A model generated the notes under the pieces. That model worked only from the letters and a program-made list of their open reading frames with translations. It was not told where the DNA came from and made no database searches. A stretch of DNA of 64,000 nt from Serratia fonticola (lineage in GTDB: Bacteria > Pseudomonadota > Gammaproteobacteria > Enterobacterales > Enterobacteriaceae): assembly GCF_001006005.1 (NCBI RefSeq), contig NZ_CP011254.1, positions 2,542,001 through 2,606,000 of the forward strand, given 5' to 3'. The position numbers were made by a program, and so were the translations under genes. Below, piece by piece: positions 17,074-25,163 of the stretch (the first letter of the stretch is position 1; the number at the start of each line of letters is the position of its first letter).

Positions 17074-17802
17074 CTACTCTTCGGTCAGGATCAGGCCCAG
17101 ACGCTCGGCGGTCTTTTGGATAATTTGGCCAATAGCTTTATGGCTGAGGAGACGGCTTGAGGGTTCGGTTATCGAGAGTTCACTATCCATGACCCGTTGG
17201 CCGCCAAACAGGATCAAAGCAAAATGGTCGTCATCCCTTTTTGAGTACCACTTCATTCCGTCAACGTTATGATGTTGTTGATAAATAGCCTGAGACCAGA
17301 CTCGGGTTTGTGAATATTCGAGCTGGGTACTGCCGATCAATTCATCGCGATCGATGCCCATATAGATACAATCCTGTGCTCGGCAACTGACGACGTTCAG
17401 ATCCCGCTCTAGTTGCAACTGGATGTAGTGCATATTGGTAAATGGGCGTAAGTCGAAAAATTCTGTTTTGCCGGTGGCGACTACATCGTGAAAAACCGAT
17501 TCCGCGATAGCGGCTTCGCAACTGCTGGCCAGGTACATGGTGGGGATCAGATCCAAAGCCGCATCCCTGATAGGGCTGAAACGGGCTCCATATTCATTGG
17601 GGAGCAATACTCTGCCAGGATTAAAACTGTCGCCGGGATACTGCGCGTCATGGCAGCGATGTAACACCGTGCCTTTGGGAATGACTTCGATTCTTACCCG
17701 CAGGGTCTTGCCAGGGGCGGCTATCTTGCGGCCAAGAAAAACGGGTGAACCAAAATCTTCCTTTTTGGGCTCACCCTTCTGTTTAACTTTGTTCTGCTCC
17801 AT
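17074..17802 (-). CDS. RES-domain toxin (NAD+-consuming type)
   Basis: A 242-residue protein with the RES fold: LHRCHDAQYPGDSFNPG, GARFSPIRD, TMYLASSCEAAIAESVFHD. These contain the conserved R, E and S residues after which the family is named. RES toxins degrade NAD+ and are paired with Xre/MbcA/ParS-like antitoxins. The gene overlaps the end of the upstream partner by 20 nt. The start at 17802 was chosen for AAAGGA at 6-nt spacing; a 12-codon longer frame exists. An N-terminal charged extension (EQNKVKQKGEPKKE) precedes the fold. Confidence 0.85.
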   Translation of the reverse strand: MEQNKVKQKGEPKKEDFGSPVFLGRKIAAPGKTLRVRIEVIPKGTVLHRCHDAQYPGDSFNPGRVLLPNEYGARFSPIRDAALDLIPTMYLASSCEAAIAESVFHDVVATGKTEFFDLRPFTNMHYIQLQLERDLNVVSCRAQDCIYMGIDRDELIGSTQLEYSQTRVWSQAIYQQHHNVDGMKWYSKRDDDHFALILFGGQRVMDSELSITEPSSRLLSHKAIGQIIQKTAERLGLILTEE

Positions 17803-18544
17803 CGACAATCCTTTTCGCTTCATATTCCGCCGCCGCAATCACATTGGCAGGATATGACTGCAGCATCTCCATGGGACGGCGGCCAGCCAACAGGTTGTTT
17901 GACGTCGCGAACCACTGGGCAAGCCCCCAGCCGTGTTTCAGGTTTTTAAAGCTGGCGAGTAACACTGCCATAACGGGAAGAGGGCGATAGTTATCATCCA
18001 GCGCATAACGGGGAAAGAGTTGTGTTGCCCCTTTCTTCAAAGAAAATATGCGTTGATGGCTTTTCCATTTGCTTGGCTGGGCCGAGGGATTCTCGGTAGC
18101 AAAGCCTGCCAGATGGGAAATCTGCTCCGCCGTGAGCCATTCGCTGGCTGCCAGGATATGCTCACGACCGCGCTCCACCTTGGAAATATCAACCAGCCCG
18201 CTGTGGTTGACGGGCTCTTGCGTATCCCGCGGAAGAATTATCCGGGTAGTGTCATCCGGATTGATCTGTTGCTCCAGGCTATGAAACATGGCTTCAAAAC
18301 GTGTTTCGTCGATGTGGCAGACGTCGCCATGATCATTCTCAGCTTCTCTAACCTGACGGAGAGTTTGCAACATGATTTTCAGGTGCTCTTCAACCACACC
18401 GAGAGACGTTGAGTTGTCTATATCAACTTTCAGCTGAAAGAAAGGCTTCTGCGCCTTCATTTTCCTTTTACTGATGACCATCTGCAGCCCATCTTTCCTG
18501 ATCCTGAGGCCATCTCTGTTGATGTCGATTTCTCGGGCCAGCAT
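17783..18544 (-). CDS. Antitoxin partner of RES toxin, MbcA/ParS-like C terminus, long N-terminal domain
   Basis: A 253-residue protein. The last about 120 residues (WLTAEQISHLAGFATENPSA, RIFSLKKGATQLFPRYALD, GWGLAQWFATSNNLLAGRRP, MEMLQSYPANVIAAAEYE) look like the Xre-MbcA-ParS toxin-binding domain with a helix-turn-helix-like stretch before it. The first about 130 residues (DINRDGLRIRKDGLQMVISK, VEEHLKIMLQTLRQV) match nothing I know. Typical RES antitoxins are about 150 residues, so the extra domain is unusual. It is upstream of and overlaps the RES gene; a palindrome lies 12 nt before its start. Confidence 0.7.
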   Translation of the reverse strand: MLAREIDINRDGLRIRKDGLQMVISKRKMKAQKPFFQLKVDIDNSTSLGVVEEHLKIMLQTLRQVREAENDHGDVCHIDETRFEAMFHSLEQQINPDDTTRIILPRDTQEPVNHSGLVDISKVERGREHILAASEWLTAEQISHLAGFATENPSAQPSKWKSHQRIFSLKKGATQLFPRYALDDNYRPLPVMAVLLASFKNLKHGWGLAQWFATSNNLLAGRRPMEMLQSYPANVIAAAEYEAKRIVDGAEQS

Positions 18545-18555
18545 TCTTTTCTCCC

Positions 18556-18598
18556 GTTAGCTAAAGCTAACCGTTTTAACCATTCTAACCAAACTACC
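18556..18598. promoter_or_regulatory. Palindrome and GGTTA repeats before antitoxin, candidate operator
   Basis: A perfect inverted repeat GTTAGCT-AA-AGCTAAC occupies 18556-18571. On the minus strand it is preceded by two further GGTTA units (GGTTAGAATGGTTAAAACGG), spaced 9-10 bp apart, about one helical turn. Such arrays before antitoxin genes are normally bound by the antitoxin; binding here is inferred. Confidence 0.55.
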
Positions 18599-18669
18599 CT
18601 CAGTTATAGCAGGTTGTGTAAGAATTGACCAGAACAGATGCTGGCAACATGATCAGTCGAAGTGCGGGC

Positions 18670-19491
18670 TCACAGCCTTATCGCACCAGCAAGCGCCTGG
18701 TCTGCGGCAGCTTTTTCCGCCAGATAACGGGCAGGGGGCTTACCAACTGCTTTACGGAACATGGTGACAAAGCCGCTGGCGCTCTCGTAGCCGAGATCTA
18801 ACGCCACGGTCTGGACGCTTTCCCCTTGGGTTAAGCGTTGCAGAGCCAGCATCACATGTAATTGCCGCCGCCAGTGGCCAAAGCTCATGCCCATCTGCTG
18901 TTGCAGCGTACGGCTGAGCGAACGTTCGCTCATGCCAATGCGTTGCGCCCACTGGCCTAGGGTGGATTTATCGGCCGGGTTGGCCAGCAGTTGCTCGGTC
19001 AATTGGCGGATGCGGGCATCATTGGACACCGGCAGGTGCAGGTTCTCCAGAGGCGCGGCGGCCAGTTGATCCAGCAAAACCTGTGCAATACGGCCTTCCG
19101 GCCCCTCTTCCGGGTAGAGAATATCGAACTGGCTGGCCTGTAACAGCAGTTCTCGCAGTAAAGGGGATACCGTCAAGGTGCAGCAGTTCTGCGGCAGGCC
19201 GGGGATGGCGTCCTGCTCAACGAACAGGCAATAGCACTCGCTTTGGCTAGTGGCCCGTGCATTGTGGCTGACGTTACTGGGCATCCATAGCGCGCACTGT
19301 GGCGGCACCAGCCACAGGCCATTTTCCACTTCGCAGCGGATCATGCCGCGCACCGTGTAAATCAATTGCGCCTTGCGGTGGCGATGATGGGTACATTCCC
19401 AGTCTTTCTGCACACTTGATGCCTGAACGGCGAAAATGGCGCGTGGCACGTTATCGATATCGGGTCTGGGATCCTGGCAGGTGGCTTTCAT
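18670..19491 (-). CDS. AraC-family transcriptional regulator (NimR-like)
   Basis: A 273-residue regulator. The N-terminal cupin-like domain has HHRHRKAQLIYTVRGMIRCE and LVPPQCALWMPSNVSHNARA, as in the NimR/YdeC branch. The C-terminal double helix-turn-helix has WAQRIGMSERSLSRTLQQQM and VALDLGYESASGFVTMFRKA followed by GKPPARYL. This branch usually controls an adjacent efflux pump, but none is adjacent here. It is transcribed divergently from the Rob-like gene, with about 140 bp between. The start was placed at Met 19 of the longest frame, matching the family length. Confidence 0.8.
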   Translation of the reverse strand: MKATCQDPRPDIDNVPRAIFAVQASSVQKDWECTHHRHRKAQLIYTVRGMIRCEVENGLWLVPPQCALWMPSNVSHNARATSQSECYCLFVEQDAIPGLPQNCCTLTVSPLLRELLLQASQFDILYPEEGPEGRIAQVLLDQLAAAPLENLHLPVSNDARIRQLTEQLLANPADKSTLGQWAQRIGMSERSLSRTLQQQMGMSFGHWRRQLHVMLALQRLTQGESVQTVALDLGYESASGFVTMFRKAVGKPPARYLAEKAAADQALAGAIRL

Positions 19492-19633
19492 GAGAATAAT
19501 TATCATATTGGCGTATTTGAGCAATATTATGTCTTGATTGTGCAATGTGGTCTAGCGCCAACGTCGTTAGAGTAAGCGCCACTGGCGTGTTTTGTGGTAA
19601 CACGCTCATGACCGACAACGCAGAGGAGAGGCC

Positions 19634-20512
19634 ATGCACCAGGAAAATGTCATCAGTCAACTTCTGGCCTGGATTGAGCAAAGCCTGGATCAGCCTTTGA
19701 CGCTGGACAGCATCGCGGCCAAATCCGGCTATTCCAAATGGCACCTGCAACGAATGTTCAAGCAGCATACCGGCGAAGTGCTGGGAACCTATGCCCGACG
19801 CAGAAGGTTGACGGCGGCAGCGCGTGAACTGCGCCTGACCAGCGCCACGGTGGCCTGTATCGCAGATAAATACCAGTTCGATTCCCAGCAGACTTTCACC
19901 CGTGGGTTTAAAAAACAGTTTGGTTTGCCGCCGGCGGCCTATCGCCGGAGTCTGGACTGGCCGAGCTATGGTTTGCAACCGCCATTGAATATGACCCAAG
20001 AGCCCATGCCAGAGGCGGAGATTATCGTGCTGCCCTCGATGAAACTAGTTGGCCACACCCAGCAGGGTAGCTGCACGTTGGGGCAATTGGGGCTCTCGAA
20101 AAAGCTGCTGCGCCAACATGCCTGGCGGCATTTGCTGCATCCGGAACAGGGATTACCTGCCGTTGCGTATGGTCTGATGAGCCTGAAAGCCGACACCCGG
20201 CAGCGGGATCGTCAACAGATGGTGTATACGGCGGCACTGCCAGAGGAAGATGCAGCAGGTGAAACGGTGACGATCGAACCCGGGGAGTATGCCCGCTTTG
20301 CCTATCAGGGGCAGGTTGCAGGGCTACAGAACTTTATCGCCCGGTTGTATGACACAGCCATTCCGCAGATGAATGCGGTACGGCGGCCAGGGCAGGATAT
20401 TGAGCGTTTTTATCCGGCATTAGGCGTTTGCTACGGTGACGATCAGGCGGCGATCAGCTGTGAATATCTTATCCCGATCCGCCGTGGCGAAGAGGGCAGT
20501 GGGCTACGCTAG
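19634..20512 (+). CDS. Rob-like AraC-family regulator with GyrI-like effector domain
   Basis: A 292-residue protein built like E. coli Rob (289 residues). An N-terminal AraC/XylS DNA-binding domain (LDSIAAKSGYSKWHLQRMFK, IADKYQFDSQQTFTRGFKKQFGLPP) is followed by a GyrI-like ligand-binding domain (about 130-285, with VTIEPGEYARFAYQG and the closing YLIPIRR). Rob-type proteins activate the mar/sox/rob regulon. True rob normally lies near creA and gpmB, beyond nadR, so this may be a paralogue. It is divergent from the NimR-like regulator. Confidence 0.8.
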   Translation: MHQENVISQLLAWIEQSLDQPLTLDSIAAKSGYSKWHLQRMFKQHTGEVLGTYARRRRLTAAARELRLTSATVACIADKYQFDSQQTFTRGFKKQFGLPPAAYRRSLDWPSYGLQPPLNMTQEPMPEAEIIVLPSMKLVGHTQQGSCTLGQLGLSKKLLRQHAWRHLLHPEQGLPAVAYGLMSLKADTRQRDRQQMVYTAALPEEDAAGETVTIEPGEYARFAYQGQVAGLQNFIARLYDTAIPQMNAVRRPGQDIERFYPALGVCYGDDQAAISCEYLIPIRRGEEGSGLR

Positions 20513-20690
20513 GGCAGGAATTTACCAAAAGGACACTATTCCCCACATCCGGCTACAAAAAAGTGAGGTATTTGCGCGAGTAATGTTTCCATCTTGGCGG
20601 CAAGTGCACATATAATGCGCATCCGGTCAAACCAGGCCGGGCAGAACACATACAAATTTTAGCCAGTGCGGCCACCACTTTACTACGAAG

Positions 20691-21611
20691 ATGAAAATGA
20701 GCATTCGCGCGTTATTAACCCTGTTTACCGCTCTGGTTGCATTCAGCCAGGCTGCCTTCGCCGTTGTATATCCTTTGCCCGCCAAAGACAGCCGTCTGGT
20801 TGGGGAAAATATTCAGATCACCGTGCCTGCAGACAGCAAACTGCCGCTGGAGAGCTTTGCGGCTCAATACCAGATGGGCCTGAGCAACATGCTGGAGGCT
20901 AACCCTGGCGTTGACCCGTTCCTGCCGCTGCCAGGCAGCACGCTGACTATTCCACAGCAGTTGATCCTGCCAGACGCCCCGCGTGAAGGCATCATCATCA
21001 ACAGCGCAGAAATGCGTCTGTACTACTACCCGAAAGGCACCAAGACCGTCGTGGTGCTGCCGATTGGTATCGGCCAGTTGGGTAAAGATACTCCGCTGGA
21101 CTGGGTTACCACCGTACAGCGTAAGAAGGCTGGCCCAACCTGGACGCCAACCGCTAAAATGCGCGAAGAGTACGCAGCCGATGGTGAAATCCTGCCAGCC
21201 GTATTCCCGGCAGGCCCGGATAACCCGATGGGGCTGTACGCGCTCTATGTTGGCCGTCTGTATGCGGTCCATGGCACCAACGCCAACTTCGGTATCGGCC
21301 TGCGCGTGAGCCACGGCTGTGTGCGTCTGCGTGCTGACGACATCAAATACCTGTTCGACAGCGTACCGGTAGGTACTCGCGTGCAGTTCATCAACGAGCC
21401 GGTGAAGGTTTCCGTAGAGCCAGACGGTTCACGTTACCTGGAAGTGCACAACCCGCTGTCTGCCAACGAAGATGAGCTGAAGTCGAAAGAACCCGTGCCA
21501 ATCACCATCACCGCGCCAGTTGGCAAAGTGCTGATGGATCCAGCCGTTGACCAGAGCGTCGTGGACGCGGCCATCAAGGCACGTTCCGGTATGCCGGTTA
21601 AAGTGAACTGA
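20691..21611 (+). CDS. ldtB: L,D-transpeptidase LdtB (YbiS)
   Basis: A 306-residue periplasmic enzyme, the same length as E. coli YbiS. It attaches Braun lipoprotein to meso-diaminopimelate of peptidoglycan. Seen: a signal peptide ([18 protein letters not shown]), a LysM-like segment ([29 protein letters not shown]), and the YkuD catalytic domain with [20 protein letters not shown] (catalytic Cys in SHGCVR). Near-identity to E. coli LdtB across [17 protein letters not shown] makes the assignment firm. The Met at 20697 is an alternative start with better Shine-Dalgarno spacing. Confidence 0.93.
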   Translation: MKMSIRALLTLFTALVAFSQAAFAVVYPLPAKDSRLVGENIQITVPADSKLPLESFAAQYQMGLSNMLEANPGVDPFLPLPGSTLTIPQQLILPDAPREGIIINSAEMRLYYYPKGTKTVVVLPIGIGQLGKDTPLDWVTTVQRKKAGPTWTPTAKMREEYAADGEILPAVFPAGPDNPMGLYALYVGRLYAVHGTNANFGIGLRVSHGCVRLRADDIKYLFDSVPVGTRVQFINEPVKVSVEPDGSRYLEVHNPLSANEDELKSKEPVPITITAPVGKVLMDPAVDQSVVDAAIKARSGMPVKVN

Positions 21612-21627
21612 TTTTTGCTATTGCGAT

Positions 21628-21656
21628 AAAAAAGACGCTCTCGGGCGTCTTTTTTT
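21628..21656. terminator. Rho-independent terminator, probably bidirectional
   Basis: AAAAAGACGC-TCTCGG-GCGTCTTTTTTT between the convergent genes ldtB and the amidohydrolase gene. It has a good stem with A and T tracts on both sides. Confidence 0.9.
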
Positions 21657-21668
21657 ATGAAATTGCAG

Positions 21669-22781
21669 TTATAAACCGAATTGACGTGCCAGTTGGTCGA
21701 TAGCGGCACGCTGGAACTGGTTGAAGGCCTCGCGGGGTTGCTGTTGCTGAATAAATTCCAGCATTGGGTCCCGCACCTCGGTGCGTATGCCGCTCAACTC
21801 TTCCATCACCGCCAGGCCGCAGAACGGCACATAGGCTTCGGCATAACCTCCTTCATGCACCATCACCAGCTTGCCACCACAGAGCCTGTCCGCAGCATCT
21901 TGTACCTGGGCGGTCATCGCGCGGAAGCTGTCGCTGTGTAACTGCATCCGTGCCAGCGGATCGATGGCGTTAGCATCGTAACCACAGGCGATAATAATCA
22001 TCTCCGGCTCGAACTGCTCCAGTGCCGGAATGACGATTTGCTGCATGGCGTATTGATAACCGTCGTCACCGGCTCCGGCCAGCAGCGGAATATTGATGTT
22101 GTAACCCGCCCCGGCCCCTTCACCGCGATCTTGTTCGCCAGCGTAGCCCGCCGGGAAACAGCCGTCTTGATGCAACGAGATGGTCAGCACGTCATCACGC
22201 TGCCAATAAATATGCTGGGTACCGTTGCCGTGATGCACGTCCCAGTCGATCACCGCCACCTTGCCAAGCCCGAAGCGGTCTTTGGCCCGTTCGATGGCAA
22301 TGGGAATATTAGCCAGGAAGCAGAACCCCATCGATTGATCCGGCAGGCAGTGATGGCCCGGCGGGCGTGACAGGGAATAGGCGTTGTCCAGTTCGCCCTT
22401 TAATACCGCCTCGACCGCAGCGCAGGCCAGCCCTGCGGAAAGTTTGGCAATCTCATAGCTGCCTGGCCCCAAAGGTGCCTCTTCCCCCAACATACCGCCG
22501 CCGTTATCACTCAGCTGTTTGAAACGCTGCAGGTAATGTGCCGGATGGATACGCAGTAAATCTTCCTCATCGGCCAGCTCGGCGCTCAGCAGCTTGAGCT
22601 GGCGCGACAGGCCGGAGACGTCCATCAGGTTTTTCATCCGTCGCTTGGTTTCCGGTGACTCGGCATGCCCGGCCCCTGAAGGCGGTTGTACCCAGCCGCC
22701 CACCGGCAGCGTGGTGGCATGTAAGCCGGTGCTATGCCAGAAACAGCGTTCATCGAAGAAGAAACCGGTTGTTCTTTTCAC
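21669..22781 (-). CDS. Class II HDAC-like / acetylpolyamine amidohydrolase family protein
   Basis: A 370-residue zinc amidohydrolase of the histone-deacetylase superfamily. In bacteria these deacetylate acetylpolyamines or small acyl-amides. Seen: RPPGHHCLPDQSMGFCFLAN (the active-site HH pair), DWDVHHGNGTQHIY (zinc ligands D and H), ISLHQDGCFP, ACGYDANAIDPL (zinc-binding Asp) and HEGGYAEAY. GTG start with AGGAG upstream; GTGA overlaps the stop of the MFS gene, so the two are coupled. Transport plus deacylation of an amine is the natural reading. Confidence 0.85.
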   Translation of the reverse strand: MKRTTGFFFDERCFWHSTGLHATTLPVGGWVQPPSGAGHAESPETKRRMKNLMDVSGLSRQLKLLSAELADEEDLLRIHPAHYLQRFKQLSDNGGGMLGEEAPLGPGSYEIAKLSAGLACAAVEAVLKGELDNAYSLSRPPGHHCLPDQSMGFCFLANIPIAIERAKDRFGLGKVAVIDWDVHHGNGTQHIYWQRDDVLTISLHQDGCFPAGYAGEQDRGEGAGAGYNINIPLLAGAGDDGYQYAMQQIVIPALEQFEPEMIIIACGYDANAIDPLARMQLHSDSFRAMTAQVQDAADRLCGGKLVMVHEGGYAEAYVPFCGLAVMEELSGIRTEVRDPMLEFIQQQQPREAFNQFQRAAIDQLARQFGL

Positions 22782-23968
22782 CTTATGACTCCTGTTAAAC
22801 GGCGCGGCGCGCGCGGTGAAGCCAGCGAGATCAGCAGTAGTGACAGCAGCGCACAACTCAATGCGCCGATCAGCAATGCGTTGATCCCGCCGGAAGATTC
22901 GATCAGGTAACCCGCCAACGTAGGGCCAATGGCCATGCCGCCGCCAATCACCAGGTTGATGCTGTTCATCAGCTTGCCGTTGTTATCCAGCACCGAGACG
23001 CGCGCCAGAATAAATGGCAGTACAAAGGTCCAGGTGAACTTGAACATCACAGCGGCGAGGGTGAAGCGAATGAGTAGCGGGTTGCGGCTCAGCAGCAGGA
23101 CGCTGGCAATCAGCAGGCCGTAGCCGATCCACAACAACGGCTTGTGGCTGCGTCTTGCGCCAACCAGTGCCGCCCCGCCAGCCCCGATGATGCCAAACAG
23201 GGTGGCGGCGGCCAGCACCTGCCCGCTGTGCACCGGTGAAAGACCCGCGGCTTCGGCGATAGTGCCGATAAAGGTCCAGACCGCGCTCAGGCTGATGTAA
23301 AAGGCCAATACCGCCAGTACGGCAAACAGCTTGTAGATGGACGGGCTTGGGGGCATCTGGCTGGCCGCGCTGTGGCTATGGCGAAAACCGCTGGGGAACG
23401 CGCTCAGTAGCGGCAGGCAACACAGCATGATCGCCGCCAAGATCAGGTAGACCGCCATCAGGCCGAAATGAGCAAACAGTGGGGGCAATGCCAGCAAGCC
23501 GAACACGCCTAGCAGCAGTTGGCCCAGTACCCAAAAGGCATAGACCCGGCTGGGGTTGGCTGTGCCTGCCGCGCAGGAGATACAGAGGATCATCAGTGTG
23601 CCACCGGCCAGTGAAGCGATAAATCGCAAGACCAATAGCAGGCTGAAATCAGTGGCCATGGCCGAGGCCAGATTGCCGATCAGGAAGACCACAGCCGCCA
23701 GCGTGGCGATCTTGCGCCAGTTGATCCGGCTGATCCACCACCAGGCTGGCAGCGTGGCGATGCTCATGGCTCCCAGTTCGGTGGAAAACAGATGGCCGAT
23801 CTGGCCAGGCGTGAGGTGCCACTGGCTAGCTAATTGGGCAGCGACGGCGGGAGCGGTCATCAGGATCCCTGGCGCGATGGCGGCAAACACGATAATCGCC
23901 GTTAACAGCCTGGGTGGGCAGGGGAGCAAGGCCCCGGCAGAAGGCACAGAAACTGCATCACTGGACAT
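22778..23968 (-). CDS. MFS transporter
   Basis: A 396-residue major-facilitator protein with about 12 hydrophobic segments (LLTAIIVFAAIAPGILMTAP at the start, MAIGPTLAGYLIESSGGINA near the end). It is first in a two-gene operon with the HDAC-like amidohydrolase, whose GTG start overlaps its stop. Substrate unknown; an N-acyl amine or polyamine derivative is inferred from the partner. AAGGAT precedes the start. Confidence 0.8.
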   Translation of the reverse strand: MSSDAVSVPSAGALLPCPPRLLTAIIVFAAIAPGILMTAPAVAAQLASQWHLTPGQIGHLFSTELGAMSIATLPAWWWISRINWRKIATLAAVVFLIGNLASAMATDFSLLLVLRFIASLAGGTLMILCISCAAGTANPSRVYAFWVLGQLLLGVFGLLALPPLFAHFGLMAVYLILAAIMLCCLPLLSAFPSGFRHSHSAASQMPPSPSIYKLFAVLAVLAFYISLSAVWTFIGTIAEAAGLSPVHSGQVLAAATLFGIIGAGGAALVGARRSHKPLLWIGYGLLIASVLLLSRNPLLIRFTLAAVMFKFTWTFVLPFILARVSVLDNNGKLMNSINLVIGGGMAIGPTLAGYLIESSGGINALLIGALSCALLSLLLISLASPRAPRRLTGVIR

Positions 23969-24074
23969 CGTCGTTATCCTTGAGTTTCGTCAATCGTTAC
24001 CCTCCACGCTTTTTAAGCATGGGGAGGCCGCGCCAGCATTGGCGGATGGTTGATTGTTGCTGCTTTAGTCAGGA

Positions 24075-24734
24075 TCAGCCGTAGGCAATAAAACCGCTGG
24101 AGACCAGTTCGGTGCGGTTGACCACGGCGGTTTTGGCAAAGATGTTGCGCATATGGGTTTTCACCGTCGATAGAGAGATACCGAGCTTTAAGGCGATACG
24201 CTTATTACTGGCCCCTTCACGCACCATATTGACGATCTCCTGCTCTTTGGCGGTGAGCAACTGGGCTTCACTGTCTGGCAGCAGATCGCGGGTGGCCAAC
24301 TCGATCAACGGCAGCACCGCACGTAAGCGGCTGCGCTCCAATTCGGTGAACGGCGTATCGCGGATCAGAGAAACCCCGGCAATAATCCGCTTACGCTGGC
24401 GGATAAAGATCTCTGTCATGTCACGCATGCGGTTGGGCAGCATAAAGTCGTGATAATAGTGGCGGTTATTGGCGATCGCCGCTGGCGTCATGTTCACCAT
24501 CTGGATGTCTTGTTGGTGGAAGTTGGCCGGTTTTAACGGGTCCAGCTGTTGAAAATGATCCAGATATTGCTGATGGGTATCATCGCTAATGCCATGAAGA
24601 ATGTAGTGATCTGGCCGCAGGTCCGGGTCCACCAGATAAAAAACCCCGGCTGAAACTGGGATCAGGTGCGCAATGGTATTCAGACAGCTAGAGATAAAAG
24701 CGTCGTTACGCATGAAGGATGATGTGGTTGTCAT
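24075..24734 (-). CDS. LuxR-family transcriptional regulator
   Basis: A 219-residue protein. The N-terminal about 150 residues form an unassigned, possibly GAF/PAS-like sensor region (SAGVFYLVDPDLRPDHYILH, YYHDFMLPNRMRDMTEIFIR). The C-terminal LuxR/GerE helix-turn-helix has LLTAKEQEIVNMVREGASNK and KLGISLSTVKTHMRNIFAKT. The usual acyl-homoserine-lactone domain is not evident. It is divergent from the permease operon across 430 bp, which makes it the first candidate for its activator. It could also act on the MFS/amidohydrolase pair downstream. GGAGG precedes the start. Confidence 0.8.
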   Translation of the reverse strand: MTTTSSFMRNDAFISSCLNTIAHLIPVSAGVFYLVDPDLRPDHYILHGISDDTHQQYLDHFQQLDPLKPANFHQQDIQMVNMTPAAIANNRHYYHDFMLPNRMRDMTEIFIRQRKRIIAGVSLIRDTPFTELERSRLRAVLPLIELATRDLLPDSEAQLLTAKEQEIVNMVREGASNKRIALKLGISLSTVKTHMRNIFAKTAVVNRTELVSSGFIAYG

Positions 24735-25163
24735 AATGCATTTTCCTCCGTTGATCGCTCAGTCCCCTGAAGGACACCTGCAAAGGTATCTGGACAATAT
24801 GTGAACGATACAAGCATAGGTGTAGCAAATATGCAACACAATGAAAACATATTAACAACGTGAGCCGGATTGCAATAAAATACATTAATAACAACATCCC
24901 TATGTTGAGTGGTGGGGTATCCAACAGGTGGTGAGTAGCAGTTTCATTAACACATTAATGAAAGGGGCCGAGCGGTTACTACTGAATTTAAAGTAATTTC
25001 TCGTTGATAGCGTTTTTGCCCAGTAGCTCAACCCTCCCATTAACTCCTCTGCCTCTCTCGTCCTTAAGGACGATAGCCAGCCTTTTGCTTTCCTTCCTAT
25101 AGTGAGATTACCGCCCTTGGCGGCTACAACACCGGGTAAAAACCACTATAAGAGGAAATAACC
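24735..25163. promoter_or_regulatory. Divergent promoter region, LuxR gene / permease operon
   Basis: 429 bp without genes. The LuxR-proximal half is A/T-rich, with ACATATTAACAACG (24847-24860) and ACATTAATAACAAC (24882-24895). A strong palindrome lies at 24942-24963. The region just before the permease gene shows no clear -35/-10 pair. GAGG before the permease ATG is the ribosome site. Confidence 0.6.
24942..24963. promoter_or_regulatory. Palindrome TTTCATTAA / TTAATGAAA, HpaR-like operator
   Basis: Perfect 9-bp arms around the spacer CACA. Its core TCATTAA-CACA-TTAATGA equals the palindrome before hpaG (TCATTAA-CATA-TTAATGA, 30281-30298) except one spacer base. A MarR-type protein such as HpaR is the likely binder. 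Confidence 0.65.

Noticed and set aside
19634..20512. The orthologue of E. coli rob itself
   Set aside because: Domain layout fits, but rob normally sits beyond nadR near creA. The location argues for a Rob-like paralogue, so no symbol was given.
24706..24924. Minus-strand frame of 72 codons upstream of the LuxR-type gene
   Set aside because: No ribosome site, A/T-rich promoter DNA, and it overlaps the LuxR gene start in another phase.
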